A stretch of DNA of 64,000 bases, from the NCBI RefSeq assembly GCF_000620145.1, contig NZ_JHVM01000003.1, positions 62,001 through 126,000 on the forward strand, given 5' to 3'. The notes under the pieces are model-generated. The model saw only the letters and a program-made list of their open reading frames with translations. It was not told the DNA's origin and searched no databases. Of the stretch, positions 46,974 to 55,957 are shown one piece after another. The DNA is from Deefgea rivuli DSM 18356 (GTDB taxonomy: Bacteria; Pseudomonadota; Gammaproteobacteria; Burkholderiales; Chitinibacteraceae). The position numbers were made by a program, and so were the translations under genes. Positions within the stretch are counted from its first letter, which is position 1; each line of letters begins with the position of its first letter.

Positions 46974-47105
46974 ATGGTGAACTCGCAGGCCACATGCACC
47001 TTTAATATTCTGCACCTCATTGCGCAGCTTTGGGATCATCTAGATGTCACCGAGCCAAGTTATAATCGTTCATTTAATTCTAGGGAGCTGTGTGAGTGTC
47101 GTTGA
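46974..47105 (+). CDS. Possible 43-aa upstream ORF before the phn regulator
   Basis: ATG 46974 has a strong GGGGAGGG site 8 bases upstream. The frame runs 43 codons across the CATCTAGATG operator and ends inside the first codons of the phn GntR gene, in another frame. It could be a leader ORF coupling translation, or chance. The protein (NILHLIAQLWDHLDV in the middle) is not recognised. Confidence 0.25.
   Translation: MVNSQATCTFNILHLIAQLWDHLDVTEPSYNRSFNSRELCECR
47037..47046. promoter_or_regulatory. Phn operator 1 (upstream of phn GntR gene)
   Basis: CATCTAGATG palindrome, 50 bases before the regulator start and 14 bases before a TATAAT box (47061-47066), so it overlaps the -35 position. Matching palindromes precede phnW and phnS. 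Confidence 0.65.
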
Positions 47106-47812
47106 TAAAAAAAACGCCCAAATGGCAATCGATTGCCAGCACACTGGCATTAGAAATCAATCAGAAGCATCTACTTGGGCAACTGCCGATTGAGCCGCTG
47201 CTCGCTGAGCGTTTTGCGGTGAATCGCCACACGGTACGGCGGGCATTGCAAGAACTAGAGGCGCAAGGCTTGGTGCGGATTGAGCAGGGGCGGGGCACTT
47301 TTGTGCAAGAAGATTTAATCGACTACCGCATGGGCAAAAAAGAGCGCTTTTCGCATAGTTTGGCGGCGCAAAGCTTAAGCGGCGAAAGCAAAATTCTCAG
47401 CAGCCAAACGATACGTGCCAACGACGATATTTGCAGCCTACTCGGCATCGCCAAAGGCAGCGAAGTGCTGCAAATCGATGCGTTAGATTTCGTAGAAAAC
47501 CAAATCGTCGGCGTATGTACCGAATACCTACCGCTGCCACGGTTTGCCGGATTTACGCAGCGTTTGGTCGAGCAAGGCGTAATGAGCGAAGCGCTACGCG
47601 CCGCTGGCATTTGCAGCATCACCCGAAAATTTTCCCGCATCACCGCACGCATTCCCCGCCCCGAAGTCGCGGTGCAGTTAGGTCAACCCAAAAGCCAGCC
47701 CGTGCTGTATGTGGAAAGCGTCTACCAAGACGAAAATGGCCAAGTCATCGAATACGGCATCACCCGCTTCGCCGCCAATGCGGTGCAATTATTGATTGAG
47801 CCTGAGCTGTGA
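47096..47812 (+). CDS. GntR/UTRA regulator of phosphonate use (PhnF/PhnR type)
   Basis: A 238-aa repressor-type protein. GntR winged helix with LPIEPLLAERFAVNRHTVRR (about 31-50) and VRIEQGRGTFVQ, then a UTRA domain (about 90-235), as in PhnF. GTG 47096 follows AGGGAG. It heads the phn region on the plus strand, while the catabolic and transport genes are on the minus strand. The three TCTAGA-centred palindromes are its likely sites. The effector may be AEP or phosphonoacetaldehyde (inference). Confidence 0.85.
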   Translation: MSLIKKTPKWQSIASTLALEINQKHLLGQLPIEPLLAERFAVNRHTVRRALQELEAQGLVRIEQGRGTFVQEDLIDYRMGKKERFSHSLAAQSLSGESKILSSQTIRANDDICSLLGIAKGSEVLQIDALDFVENQIVGVCTEYLPLPRFAGFTQRLVEQGVMSEALRAAGICSITRKFSRITARIPRPEVAVQLGQPKSQPVLYVESVYQDENGQVIEYGITRFAANAVQLLIEPEL

Positions 47813-48258
47813 AAATTAATATTACGCAATTCTACCTTCAGGTTGATGTTACATACCCATTTACTTATATATTTCAAAGGTATTTATCTAGAAAAGTAGA
47901 AGCGCTGATTGAAGAAAAAAATGATTTTTTATATAAGTACCCAGATTATGATTATGTATTTTATATAAGTGCGAAGAAGGAGATTATAGCTCCTGAGACG
48001 AAAGGCCCAAAAATATCAAAAAAAGACAAGAAGGTTATGTTTTCTATATTTCTTTGCGCTCCTCTAGCTGAAATTTCTATTGAAGAAAACTGTAGAAATG
48101 CTCTAGTGCAGCTGTTGGGTTGTATGTCAATTATATTAGAGGGGCAGGGATACAATATCCAGAAGCTACGAACTGAAGTGAATAGTATTTTGAGTGAAGT
48201 AATGAGTAATTCAGAAATGTTCGAATTTAATTGTGCTCCTGACTTACCGGTTAAATAA
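47809..48258 (+). CDS. AT-rich hypothetical protein overlapping the phn regulator
   Basis: A 149-aa protein, likely cytoplasmic, start GTG 47809 overlapping the regulator stop (GTGA). It has an aromatic/Lys-rich N half (YPFTYIFQRYL, YPDYDYVFYIS) and no membrane segment or signal peptide. Base use is far more AT-rich than its neighbours. The overlap suggests translational coupling, but the composition suggests insertion of foreign DNA. No family recognised. Confidence 0.55.
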   Translation: MKINITQFYLQVDVTYPFTYIFQRYLSRKVEALIEEKNDFLYKYPDYDYVFYISAKKEIIAPETKGPKISKKDKKVMFSIFLCAPLAEISIEENCRNALVQLLGCMSIILEGQGYNIQKLRTEVNSILSEVMSNSEMFEFNCAPDLPVK

Positions 48259-48340
48259 CAGGTAAATAATATACTTCATTTCACCCATTTATTGATCGGT
48301 ATCGCCGTTGCATTTACTTATTGAACTCGTAAACCGCAAT

Positions 48341-48485
48341 TTGTAGGGTATTAATAAGCGAAGCGCATTACACCGGCTTTGGCGACGCGGTGCAATACGC
48401 GCAGCTTTGGCACCCTACAAGCCACTTCCGCTTTGGGTCGACAGTAGACATGAGTGAATGTAGGGTGCATTGAGCGTAGCGAACT
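48341..48485. repeat. TTGTAGGGT-type inverted repeat plus partial second copy
   Basis: TTGTAGGGT (48341-48349) and ACCCTACAA (48412-48420) frame an element with inner GCGCATTACACCG/CGGTGCAATACGC-like arms. A second start, TGTAGGGTGCATTGAGCG, is at 48459. This GTAGGGTGC...AAGCGCATTACACC type is a widespread proteobacterial intergenic repeat. A related form is at 49708-49798. Confidence 0.65.
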
Positions 48486-48503
48486 GTGCCGTATGAACGA
48501 TGA

Positions 48504-48554
48504 TGGGTATATATTTGTAGTCTTCTTTAAATAAGGGCTACAAGCATATACCCA
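48504..48554. repeat. Stand-alone GGGTATAT/ATATACCC hairpin
   Basis: TGGGTATAT at the left and ATATACCCA at the right with inner TTTGTAG/CTACAA arms; 51 bases. It is the clearest copy of the family and lies in the 424-base gap 48259-48682, which has no gene. Confidence 0.65.
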
Positions 48555-48682
48555 ATGTAGTTTTTCAGCCAAGCAGCGTGCATAAATCCTGATTTGCGCG
48601 AGCGGTACAGCGCTATATTTTCCCCGTTGCGTATTTTAAACCGTTCGTTAAAGGTGGTGCGCAACGCGTAGCGTTTCGCACC

Positions 48683-49096
48683 TTACGCTTTATTAGCTGG
48701 CTGCTTCATCGACCAATATGCCAGCGTCCAAATGCCGTACATCGCGATCAAATAGCCGCTGGCGAGCCTGAGTAAGAGCACCAAAGTCGGTGCGCCGTCG
48801 ATTAAACTGATTAACGCAAATGCGCCCAGTGCTAGTAAAAATTTGATGAGATAAATCAGCCGATAGGGGATTTGCTGCGCGTTGCAATAAGCGTAGGTCA
48901 AAGGCTCGGCTTGCTGGACTGCTACATGCGCGGGGATGACCAGATACCAGAAAATCTGGCGGATCAGTGGTTTATCCCAGTTGGCGATTATGGTTTTGGC
49001 GGTCGCGAGATTCATCGTCGATTCGATCAAAAAATAGAGACGCCAAGTTTGCCACAATTGCTGCGTGCGGCTTAGGATTAAGTAACATGGTGTCAT
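48683..49096 (-). CDS. Small membrane protein, unknown
   Basis: Up to 137 aa. A shorter form from ATG 49015 (110 aa) is also possible; neither start has a good ribosome site. Two or three hydrophobic segments in the C-terminal half (LIYLIKFLLALGAFALISL, LLRLASGYLIAMYGIWTLAYW). No family recognised. The reading frame sits among repeats, and its reality is moderate. Confidence 0.5.
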   Translation of the reverse strand: MTPCYLILSRTQQLWQTWRLYFLIESTMNLATAKTIIANWDKPLIRQIFWYLVIPAHVAVQQAEPLTYAYCNAQQIPYRLIYLIKFLLALGAFALISLIDGAPTLVLLLRLASGYLIAMYGIWTLAYWSMKQPANKA

Positions 49097-49182
49097 GCGC
49101 TGTGTTTATTAGCTCCCTACGAGAATATGGCTTATGAGTTAACTGAGCAGATTTGAAATTAGGAAAATATTAAGGAGAACCA

Positions 49183-49677
49183 ATGAATCCTATCGAGTGG
49201 CTTTGCAGATACGAACAGGAATTTAATCACTTATCTCATGAAGAACGGGATGCGATTATGCATTTTTCTTTGTTATGGAGTTTATTTGAGTGTAAAAAAC
49301 TCGGTATGGGGGCAAACACACAAAAAATTAAGGCTCTCGCAGAAAAATGGGTGGATATGGGCCAAAACCCAGAAGCATTTGTACAAAGTCTAGCTTATTT
49401 CCAAAATCGCTATCTTCAAAACAACAATTTCACCGATAATTTAGGCCACTTACATCCACGCCAAAATGCTGATCTCGAATTGGTTAAGGCCGTTCTTTGT
49501 GCTAAAAATGGAGCGCCAGCAGATATCATTGCTGCGCTTTTTATAATTATCTATCGTCTACGTAATAATCTATTTCATGGGGCGAAATGGGCATATCACT
49601 TTAGAGATCAACTTGATAATTTCAACCATGCAAACATAGCACTCATGGCGGCATTGGAAATCCAAGGTGATGAGTAA
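49183..49677 (+). CDS. HEPN-like protein
   Basis: A 164-aa all-helical soluble protein. IIYRLRNNLFHGAKWAY (about 126-142) carries the R-x4-H signature (RNNLFH) of HEPN domains, many of which are RNases in toxin-antitoxin and defence systems. AAGGAG precedes ATG 49183. No recognisable nucleotidyltransferase (MNT) antitoxin or defence gene is next to it. It lies in an accessory stretch between phn regulator and phn enzymes. RNase function is inference. Confidence 0.65.
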   Translation: MNPIEWLCRYEQEFNHLSHEERDAIMHFSLLWSLFECKKLGMGANTQKIKALAEKWVDMGQNPEAFVQSLAYFQNRYLQNNNFTDNLGHLHPRQNADLELVKAVLCAKNGAPADIIAALFIIIYRLRNNLFHGAKWAYHFRDQLDNFNHANIALMAALEIQGDE

Positions 49678-49707
49678 AGATTAAATTTCTCACCTATTTA
49701 AATCAAA

Positions 49708-49810
49708 TTTGTAGGTGTTCAATAAGCACCGCGCATTTCACCATATAAATTATATGATAAAGGTATGTTGATGAAGGCGATATTTATCAAAGCCTACATT
49801 AATATACCCA
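49708..49810. repeat. TTTGTAGG...CCTACA inverted repeat at the oxidoreductase 3' end
   Basis: TTTGTAGGTGTTCAATAAGC at the left resembles the element at 48341; CCTACATTAATATACCC closes it next to the oxidoreductase stop. It also contains a CATATAA/TTATATG palindrome. Confidence 0.5.
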
Positions 49811-49819
49811 ATAAATACC

Positions 49820-51229
49820 TTATCCCCCCTTATCCGACTTCCCCGCCGCAGCCGCAAACTTTGCTAAGTAACGATCAATCACACTTGGTGTTTGCCCTTG
49901 ATCTTCGCAAGCTTCTTTGCGGCGAATCGCGTTGCGGATGATGATGCTGCCTAGCCAGCGTATCGGTTCGGGTGGGAAGTAGCCCAGTGGCCCACTAACA
50001 AGACCGCATTGCGCCCAGCCGTCGGTTTCTTTCAGAACCATACTGCTTAAAATCTGCCCGCCCAAATAGCAGGTGCTGACGCCATTGCCTGAGTAGCCAA
50101 ATCCGTAGCAAATATTGGGCTGTTGATCGAGTTGGCCAAAGAACGGAAGGCCAGTCACAGAGCGATCCGAGGCGCCATTCCAAGACCCGGCAATTGGTAT
50201 GCTAGCTAAACGCGGAAAAAATTCGTGTAGGCTTTGCGTCAGTTGCGGCAGGTAACGGCTGGGCCGATCGAACTCGGCCAGCATCTTGCCGCCAAAGGCA
50301 AAGGTGTTGCCGCCTTTACCGAACATCAATCGACCATCGCTGGTACTGCGATAATAATGCACAAAAATCCGCGAATCGCAAACCGCCGCGCCGTGCTGCA
50401 AACCCAGCTCGGCCAGCAGCTCAGGGCAGGGCTCGGTGATGAGCATATCGGATGAAACAATCGCAATACTGCGCTCAAATTGCCGAAATTGGCTCGCCAT
50501 CCACGCATTCATCGCCAGCACGAGCTGTTTGGCAATCACTTCGCCGTCTGTGGTTAACACGCTGGCGGGTTGGCCGTAGTGCAGATTTTTCATTGCGGTA
50601 TTTTCATAAATGAAGACGCCCAGCTTTTCTGCCGCACGAACTAGCCCACGCACCAATAGCGCTGGATGCACGCTGCCAGCAATCGGCGAAAAATGCCCTT
50701 CGATATGTTTTTTTGATCCCGCCATTGCTTGCACGTCGCTGGGGGCGAGCGGGTTCCAGCTATTAATGCGCGCTTGGCTTAAGGCATCAACAACAGCATT
50801 CATCGTACCGTTTTGTGCGATATTAGTTGATGTATACAGCGCACCGTCAATATGTAATTGGGCTGCAATCTGATACTCATTGCAAAAATCACGGATCGCA
50901 AATGCCGCTGCTTCTGAACCCCGCACGATTTTGATCGCCTCAGCCTCACCAAATAGCCGTTTCAGCGTCAAAAATTTTGGCGCCAGCGTGAGCACACAAC
51001 CGCCGTTTCGCCCCGATGCGCCGCTGCCACACTGGCCTTTTTCAATCAGTACGATTTTAAGCTCAGGCTGTTTTTGCTTGAGCTGGATCGCCGTCCACAA
51101 ACCGGTATAGCCGCCGCCGACGATGCAGACGTCAGCGGTAATCGTGTCGTTCAGCGACGGGCGCGGCGCGGCGTTTTCTTGCGCTAGCGCATCGGCAAAC
51201 CACCAAGGTTGAAATTCAGCCTCTTTCAT
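49820..51229 (-). CDS. FAD-dependent oxidoreductase of phosphonate clusters
   Basis: A 469-aa DAO-family flavoenzyme. [13 protein letters not shown] (33-45) is the FAD loop; GASGRNGG and [14 protein letters not shown] near the C end are typical of glycine-oxidase-like amine oxidases. It resembles the family annotated as putative aminophosphonate oxidoreductase (TIGR03329, from memory), found beside phnW/phnX. It may oxidise AEP or N-methylated AEP to phosphonoacetaldehyde. Its ATG overlaps the phnX stop by 4 bases, so it is in the phnX operon. Confidence 0.8.
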   Translation of the reverse strand: MKEAEFQPWWFADALAQENAAPRPSLNDTITADVCIVGGGYTGLWTAIQLKQKQPELKIVLIEKGQCGSGASGRNGGCVLTLAPKFLTLKRLFGEAEAIKIVRGSEAAAFAIRDFCNEYQIAAQLHIDGALYTSTNIAQNGTMNAVVDALSQARINSWNPLAPSDVQAMAGSKKHIEGHFSPIAGSVHPALLVRGLVRAAEKLGVFIYENTAMKNLHYGQPASVLTTDGEVIAKQLVLAMNAWMASQFRQFERSIAIVSSDMLITEPCPELLAELGLQHGAAVCDSRIFVHYYRSTSDGRLMFGKGGNTFAFGGKMLAEFDRPSRYLPQLTQSLHEFFPRLASIPIAGSWNGASDRSVTGLPFFGQLDQQPNICYGFGYSGNGVSTCYLGGQILSSMVLKETDGWAQCGLVSGPLGYFPPEPIRWLGSIIIRNAIRRKEACEDQGQTPSVIDRYLAKFAAAAGKSDKGG

Positions 51230-52059
51230 GGCTGCTCGCCGCGTGCGAGCGCCGCTTCGATTTCGCTGATCACCGCAGGCAAATCGGCAATGCTATCGAT
51301 GACAAAATGTGCACCTGCTTGTGCCAACTTAGCACTGGCGATGTCGCGCAACTTGGCTTGTTCAGTAGGGCTCAGTGCATTCCATTCAGCCTCGGTCAGG
51401 CCAACTTCATTGCCGCTAACCGCTAAACCGACTGTCCACATTCCGGCGCTGAGTCCTTCTGTAATGCCGGGTATTGTGTCGTCGACCTTGATGCACGCCG
51501 CAACGTGGCTAATACCCAGCTCAATCACATTGGCTAGCGCCATCCATGGGCCTGGGCGAGCGCCGGCTTTTAGATCGTCGGCGGCGACGATGTAATCGGG
51601 TACAAAGCCATATTGCGCGGCAATCGGTTGCAAAGTATTCATCACCGCGCGCGGATAGCCGGTGCAACTGCCGATTTTTAGTCCACGTTCGCGCAGCGCA
51701 TTAATCGTGTCTATAGCGCCAGTGATCGGCTGCGAAAATTCGCCAACATGCGCGATTTGCAGCGGCATAAATAGCGCATAAATTTGATCGACATCGGCGT
51801 CGTTCATAGTGCGGCCAAATTGATCTTGCCAGCGCGCCGCCACCGATTCCATTTGGCCAACCGCCTTGATGTGATCCCATTTCGCCAAACCCATAGGGCC
51901 ACGTGCTTCCGCCAAGGTCAGCGTGATGCCGAGTTGTTTGAACGCTTCAACTAGCACTTGCGTCGGCGCGAAAGAGCCAAAATCGAGCACAGTGCCAGCC
52001 CAATCAAAAATAACAGCTTGCAGAGGGCCGGTGTACGCGCGGTGAGTGTTGTTGAGCAT
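51226..52059 (-). CDS. phnX: Phosphonoacetaldehyde hydrolase (phosphonatase)
   Basis: A 277-aa HAD enzyme that splits the C-P bond of phosphonoacetaldehyde to acetaldehyde and phosphate. [11 protein letters not shown] has the nucleophile Asp19 and the second acid replaced by Ala as in phosphonatases; MGLAKWDHI has Lys60, the Schiff-base lysine. It acts after PhnW. Overlaps the oxidoreductase gene. GGAAACACC lies before the start. Confidence 0.95.
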   Translation of the reverse strand: MLNNTHRAYTGPLQAVIFDWAGTVLDFGSFAPTQVLVEAFKQLGITLTLAEARGPMGLAKWDHIKAVGQMESVAARWQDQFGRTMNDADVDQIYALFMPLQIAHVGEFSQPITGAIDTINALRERGLKIGSCTGYPRAVMNTLQPIAAQYGFVPDYIVAADDLKAGARPGPWMALANVIELGISHVAACIKVDDTIPGITEGLSAGMWTVGLAVSGNEVGLTEAEWNALSPTEQAKLRDIASAKLAQAGAHFVIDSIADLPAVISEIEAALARGEQP

Positions 52060-52111
52060 GGTGTTTCCTTTGAGGTAAGCAGTGATTTGTTGTTTGAAAA
52101 AAGCAGAAGAT

Positions 52112-52365
52112 GGATCACGAAAAATACGAAAAAAAACAGCAAAAAAAAGGCAATTTGAGCAATCTTATTGAGCGCTTTGGCGTGGTTTGAATCGCAAGAA
52201 TGCGTTAAATCAAATTCATCAAAAGAGCTTTGAATCTCGCAAGGCGCATGTAGGTCGGGTTTTAACCCGACTGCAATATCGGGTTAAAACCCGACCTACG
52301 GATCTACAACTGAGTAATTCGTTTCTTTTCGTGCGTTTTGTATTTTTTTCGTGCCTTTCGTGGAC
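52112..52365 (-). repeat. Composite inverted-repeat element E5
   Basis: Fills the phnX-phnW gap. Outer ends GGATCACGAAAAATACGAAA and TTTCGTGCCTTTCGTGGAC are inverted. Inside, 52250-52270 and 52279-52299 are perfect 21-bp inverted arms (GTAGGTCGGGTT...) with an 8-base loop. The inner palindrome differs from that of E1-E4. Confidence 0.75.
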
Positions 52366-52378
52366 TAATTGTTTGGTT

Positions 52379-53485
52379 TTAGCGATCCAACCAGCCAAAG
52401 CCAGTTAGCACATCCACAATCGCATGGGCGGCTTGTTCGAGTTGAGCGCTGTTGATCGCGCCGATGCAGCCGACGCGGAAAGTTTCAATTTGCGTGAGTT
52501 TGCCCGGATACAGCACAAAGCCGCGCTCGCGCATCGCGTTGTAAAACGCCGTAAATTGGTAATCGGGATGCGCTGGAGCGTGGAACGTCAGGATGATTGG
52601 TGCTTGCAGTTTTTCATCCAAAAACAGTGCTAATCCGGCTGACTTTAAGCGATCAATCAGCACTTGAGCATTAGCGGTATAGCGCGCCAGCCGAGCAGGT
52701 CTGCCGCCTTCAGCGAAATACTGATCGAGCGCAGAACGCAGCGCTGCGACAACGTGCGTTGGCGGCGTAAAGCGCCATTGCCCAGTACGCTGCATATAGT
52801 CGTATTGATCCGCCAAATCGAGCGCAAGCGATGGGCTATTGCCATTCGCCAGAGAAACAGCAGCGGTTTTGGCGATGACAAAACCCATACCCGGCACGCC
52901 TTCCAAACATTTGCCCGAAGCCGCAATCACCGCGCAAAGATTGAGCGCCTGCACATCAATTTCGAGTGCACCAAATGACGACATTGCATCAACAATCAAT
53001 TCGCAGCCTGCATTGCTGGCAACATGGGCGATCTCTGAGAGCGGATTGAGTAGGCCTGTTGCGGTTTCGCAATGAATCAGGCCGATGTGCGTAATGGCGG
53101 GGTCGTTTTGCAGCTTGGCTTTGACCGCCAGCGCATCAATGGCCACGCCGTCCGGCCACGAAAGAACCGTGACATCGCGGCCAATCGCACGCGCGATTTT
53201 GCTCATCCGTTGGCCGTAAGCACCGTTTTCCAGCACCAGCAATTTGCCCGCGCGTGGTACTAAGGTTCCCAGCGCCGCTTCAACCGCAAACGTGCCCGAG
53301 CCTTGCAAAGGAATGCAGCAATGGTTGGCAGCGCCGTTGGCAATGCTGAGTAAATCGGCGCAAACCGAGGCGGTGAGCGCATTGAAACTGCTATCCCAAG
53401 AGCCCCAATCGGTTAGCATTGCTGTGCGAGTGGCAAGGCTAGTGGTGAGCGGGCCGGGCGTTAATAAAATCGGCGCTTGTAACAT
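52379..53485 (-). CDS. phnW: 2-Aminoethylphosphonate:pyruvate transaminase
   Basis: A 368-aa class V PLP aminotransferase giving phosphonoacetaldehyde and alanine from AEP and pyruvate. [11 protein letters not shown] start, DAMSSFGA (Asp166) and [14 protein letters not shown] with PLP Lys192 are visible. Length fits the family. ATG 53485 has AAGGAG just upstream, and the operator palindrome 53498-53509 sits directly before that site. Confidence 0.95.
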   Translation of the reverse strand: MLQAPILLTPGPLTTSLATRTAMLTDWGSWDSSFNALTASVCADLLSIANGAANHCCIPLQGSGTFAVEAALGTLVPRAGKLLVLENGAYGQRMSKIARAIGRDVTVLSWPDGVAIDALAVKAKLQNDPAITHIGLIHCETATGLLNPLSEIAHVASNAGCELIVDAMSSFGALEIDVQALNLCAVIAASGKCLEGVPGMGFVIAKTAAVSLANGNSPSLALDLADQYDYMQRTGQWRFTPPTHVVAALRSALDQYFAEGGRPARLARYTANAQVLIDRLKSAGLALFLDEKLQAPIILTFHAPAHPDYQFTAFYNAMRERGFVLYPGKLTQIETFRVGCIGAINSAQLEQAAHAIVDVLTGFGWLDR

Positions 53486-53497
53486 GGAGGCTCCTTG

Positions 53498-53509
53498 TCA
53501 TCTAGATGA
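53498..53509. promoter_or_regulatory. Phn operator 2 (upstream of phnW)
   Basis: TCATCTAGATGA, a perfect 12-bp palindrome, a few bases before the phnW ribosome site, in the right place for repressor roadblock. Confidence 0.7.
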
Positions 53510-53689
53510 ATTTTTGCGTGTCAAAAAAGCGCTTGAGGCGCTGACGTGGGTATTGAGTTGTAGGGCTTATTCATTAATCTACGTAGGTGTATACCTGATA
53601 ATTTTTATTTTTCGTTTTTAAAGCGTTGTTTTTGGCAATGCTTTAATCGCTGAATCTGTTGTGTTTCATCTTGTCTGAGTCGCGCTCAT

Positions 53690-54185
53690 GCCGCGCGGCA
53701 CTGACTTTCTTTGCTTCGCCAAAGAAAGTAAGCAAAGAAAGGCGACCCGGGCGCGCATCGGTCCCCGATGCCCTCGGTCAGTCGTGAGCCAAACGATAAA
53801 GCTGTTTGTCTCTCTTCCTCACTCGGTGCGCTTAGACGGGGGTTTTAAGCCCCAGCTCAACGAGCGTGGCACAGCATCAACAGCAACCCTGAATGTCGAT
53901 TATTCTTTTCAGGTATCTGCCTCCAGCCTTTGCTTAACAAAGCTTAGATGGCAATACATCTACAAATTTCAAACCTCGTCGAGCTGCGGAAAATCCCTTG
54001 TATCAAGCCGAGCGAGGAACAAGCGGCAAGGGGCTTTCGGCGGGCTCTGTTTTGTTAAAGCCCGACGCCTTGCCGATTGTCCGCAGCGAGGGCATCCGAC
54101 GAAGTCGGACGCAGATACTAGGGCGGCCTGCTTACTTTCTTGGCCGTTCAAGAAAAGTAAGTCCCCGTCGCGGATTGCGACTGTA
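53690..54185. repeat. Intergenic element with AAGAAAGTAAG-type hairpins
   Basis: The 783-base gap phnW-phnU has no credible gene. It starts with the hairpin ACTTTCTTT/AAAGAAAGT (53704-53729) and ends with CTTACTTTCTT/AAGAAAAGTAAG (54131-54161), with GC-rich low-coding DNA between (GGCGACCCGGGCGCGCATCG). I know this sequence type as a widely spread proteobacterial intergenic repeat, often mis-annotated as hypothetical proteins. Confidence 0.6.
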
Positions 54186-54213
54186 AAACGCTGTGCCGCA
54201 GGCACTAAATATG

Positions 54214-54268
54214 TCGTACAGTATTGCTCTGTAGGCATTGCCATTTAATTGATACAGCAATATACCCA
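54214..54268 (-). repeat. 3'-end hairpin at the phnU stop (ATACCC family)
   Basis: GTATTGCTCTGTA pairs with TACAGCAATATAC; the right arm ends CATATACCC-like (ATATACCCAT) directly against the phnU stop codon. Confidence 0.55.
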
Positions 54269-55957
54269 TCACTTAATCCGCCAATTCTGACTGCGCCGCT
54301 GCAAAAAATGACTGATCACAGCAAATAGCCCGCATGCGACTGCTGAGCTGGCGACAATCAACGTCGCCATCGCTGCCGCAGCCGCAGTGTCGCCCGCGTC
54401 GTCCATATTCAGCACTGAAACCGACGCCAGCATCGTTTCTGGTGTGTAGATAAATACGACGGCTGAAACGGTGGTCATCGTGGCGACAAAAAAGTAGCGG
54501 GCGATTTCTAAGCAAGCGGGTAGGCAAATTGGCAAGGTGACGCGCCAAGCGGTGATCCAGAATGGCACTTTGAGCGAGGCGGCGACGGCTTCGAATTCTT
54601 TGTCGAGTTGCTTCAATGCCGTGACGGCGGTCAGATGGGCGGTGGTGTAAAAGTGCGCGATCGAGCACAGCACCAAAATCGCCATCGTGCCGTACAGGCC
54701 ATTGAGTGGGTTTTGCGGGTGGTTAAAGAAAAATACATAGCCCAAGCCGAGCACTAAGCCAGGAACGGCCATGGGTAGCATCGCGAGCAGATGCAGCGCT
54801 TGCCGCCACGGTTGGCAGGCGGCGACTTTTTCGGTCAGCCATGCGCCAGCAAACACCAAAATCGAGCCAAATAGCGCCGTCCACGCTGACATTTTTAAGC
54901 TATTAGCAAACGCCGCCCAACCACCGCCGTCAACATCGTCGAAATTAAAATGGCTGAGCGAGAGTTGCATTTGGTAGGGCCATAATTTAATAAACGCAGC
55001 GGCAATCGCCGTGCCTAAAATCGCCAGTAAAGCGCCGCTCACAATCACACAAAACATCAAGGCAGCGCGATCTCGCCACGTGCTGATCGCGGCTTGCATC
55101 GGCTGCGCGCGGGCGCTGAGCATCGCTTGCTGCTTTTTTTGCGAGTAATGATCGAGCACAAAAGACAGAATCGCGGGCACCAGTAGTAAGAGGCCAATCA
55201 CCGCGCCGCGCGAGAAATTTTGCTGGCCGATCACTTGTTTGTAGGCTTCCAGCGCCAGCACATTAAATTGCCCGCCGATCACTTTCGCCACGCCAAAATC
55301 GGTAACAACTAGAGTAAACACCACCACCGCCGCCGAAAGCAGGCCGTAGCGCACGCTAGGCAGGGTGACAGTCAACCATTGCCGTGTTTTGCCAGCGCCC
55401 AGTGAGGTCGCCGCTTCATACAGGCGGCCATCGGCAACGCGCAGCGCGGTGAGCAAAATCATCATCGCGTGTGGGAATGTGAAAAACACTTGGCCGATGA
55501 CAATGCCCCAAAAACCATAAATGCTGCCATCCGGAAACCAAGATTTGAGCAGACCTTGATTGCCAAATAAATACACCAGCGCAATCCCAGGCAAGAGCGA
55601 TGGCGCGAGCAGCGGAATTAGCGCCAGCATCCGAAATAGACCTTTGGCTGCCATCGTCGAGCGGGTTAATGCCGCTGCATAGAGATATGCCAATGGAATC
55701 ACGATGGCGGTGCTGGTTAGTGCGACTTGCAGACTATTGACCAGACTTTGCAATAAGCTGGGTGAATTCAGAACCGCACGGACTGAGCCTAATCCCCAAA
55801 CGTTGGCTTTGGGATCGAAAAAGGCTTGGCTTAAAATCGCCAGTAAAGGCCCGCCTAAAATGACGACCAAAATTAGCACGGCGAGTCCGGCTAAGCCCCA
55901 AGCGATGGTTTCGCTGCGGATTTTTATCATCGGAGCGGGTAGGGCGAGGCTGCTCAT
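54269..55957 (-). CDS. AEP ABC transporter, fused permease
   Basis: A 562-aa inner-membrane protein with two permease domains in tandem, each with about six helices and an EAA loop (YEAATSLGAGKTRQWLTVTLP near 180; FEAVAASLKVPFWITAWRVTLP near 450, quoted in part). It is the iron/AEP-type double permease (PhnU2-like, from memory). Overlaps the ATPase gene by 4 bases. With the binding protein and ATPase it forms a complete importer. Confidence 0.87.
   Translation of the reverse strand: MSSLALPAPMIKIRSETIAWGLAGLAVLILVVILGGPLLAILSQAFFDPKANVWGLGSVRAVLNSPSLLQSLVNSLQVALTSTAIVIPLAYLYAAALTRSTMAAKGLFRMLALIPLLAPSLLPGIALVYLFGNQGLLKSWFPDGSIYGFWGIVIGQVFFTFPHAMMILLTALRVADGRLYEAATSLGAGKTRQWLTVTLPSVRYGLLSAAVVVFTLVVTDFGVAKVIGGQFNVLALEAYKQVIGQQNFSRGAVIGLLLLVPAILSFVLDHYSQKKQQAMLSARAQPMQAAISTWRDRAALMFCVIVSGALLAILGTAIAAAFIKLWPYQMQLSLSHFNFDDVDGGGWAAFANSLKMSAWTALFGSILVFAGAWLTEKVAACQPWRQALHLLAMLPMAVPGLVLGLGYVFFFNHPQNPLNGLYGTMAILVLCSIAHFYTTAHLTAVTALKQLDKEFEAVAASLKVPFWITAWRVTLPICLPACLEIARYFFVATMTTVSAVVFIYTPETMLASVSVLNMDDAGDTAAAAAMATLIVASSAVACGLFAVISHFLQRRSQNWRIK

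Noticed and set aside
53545-53600. TGTAGGGCTTATTC...GTATACC stretch upstream of phnW as another 3'-end hairpin
   Set aside because: The arms do not pair well and it is not at a gene end.
53688-54248. A 186-codon plus-strand frame and a 91-codon minus-strand frame
   Set aside because: The translation is Ser/Arg/Cys-rich without any domain, no ribosome site is present, and the DNA is a known type of dispersed intergenic repeat.
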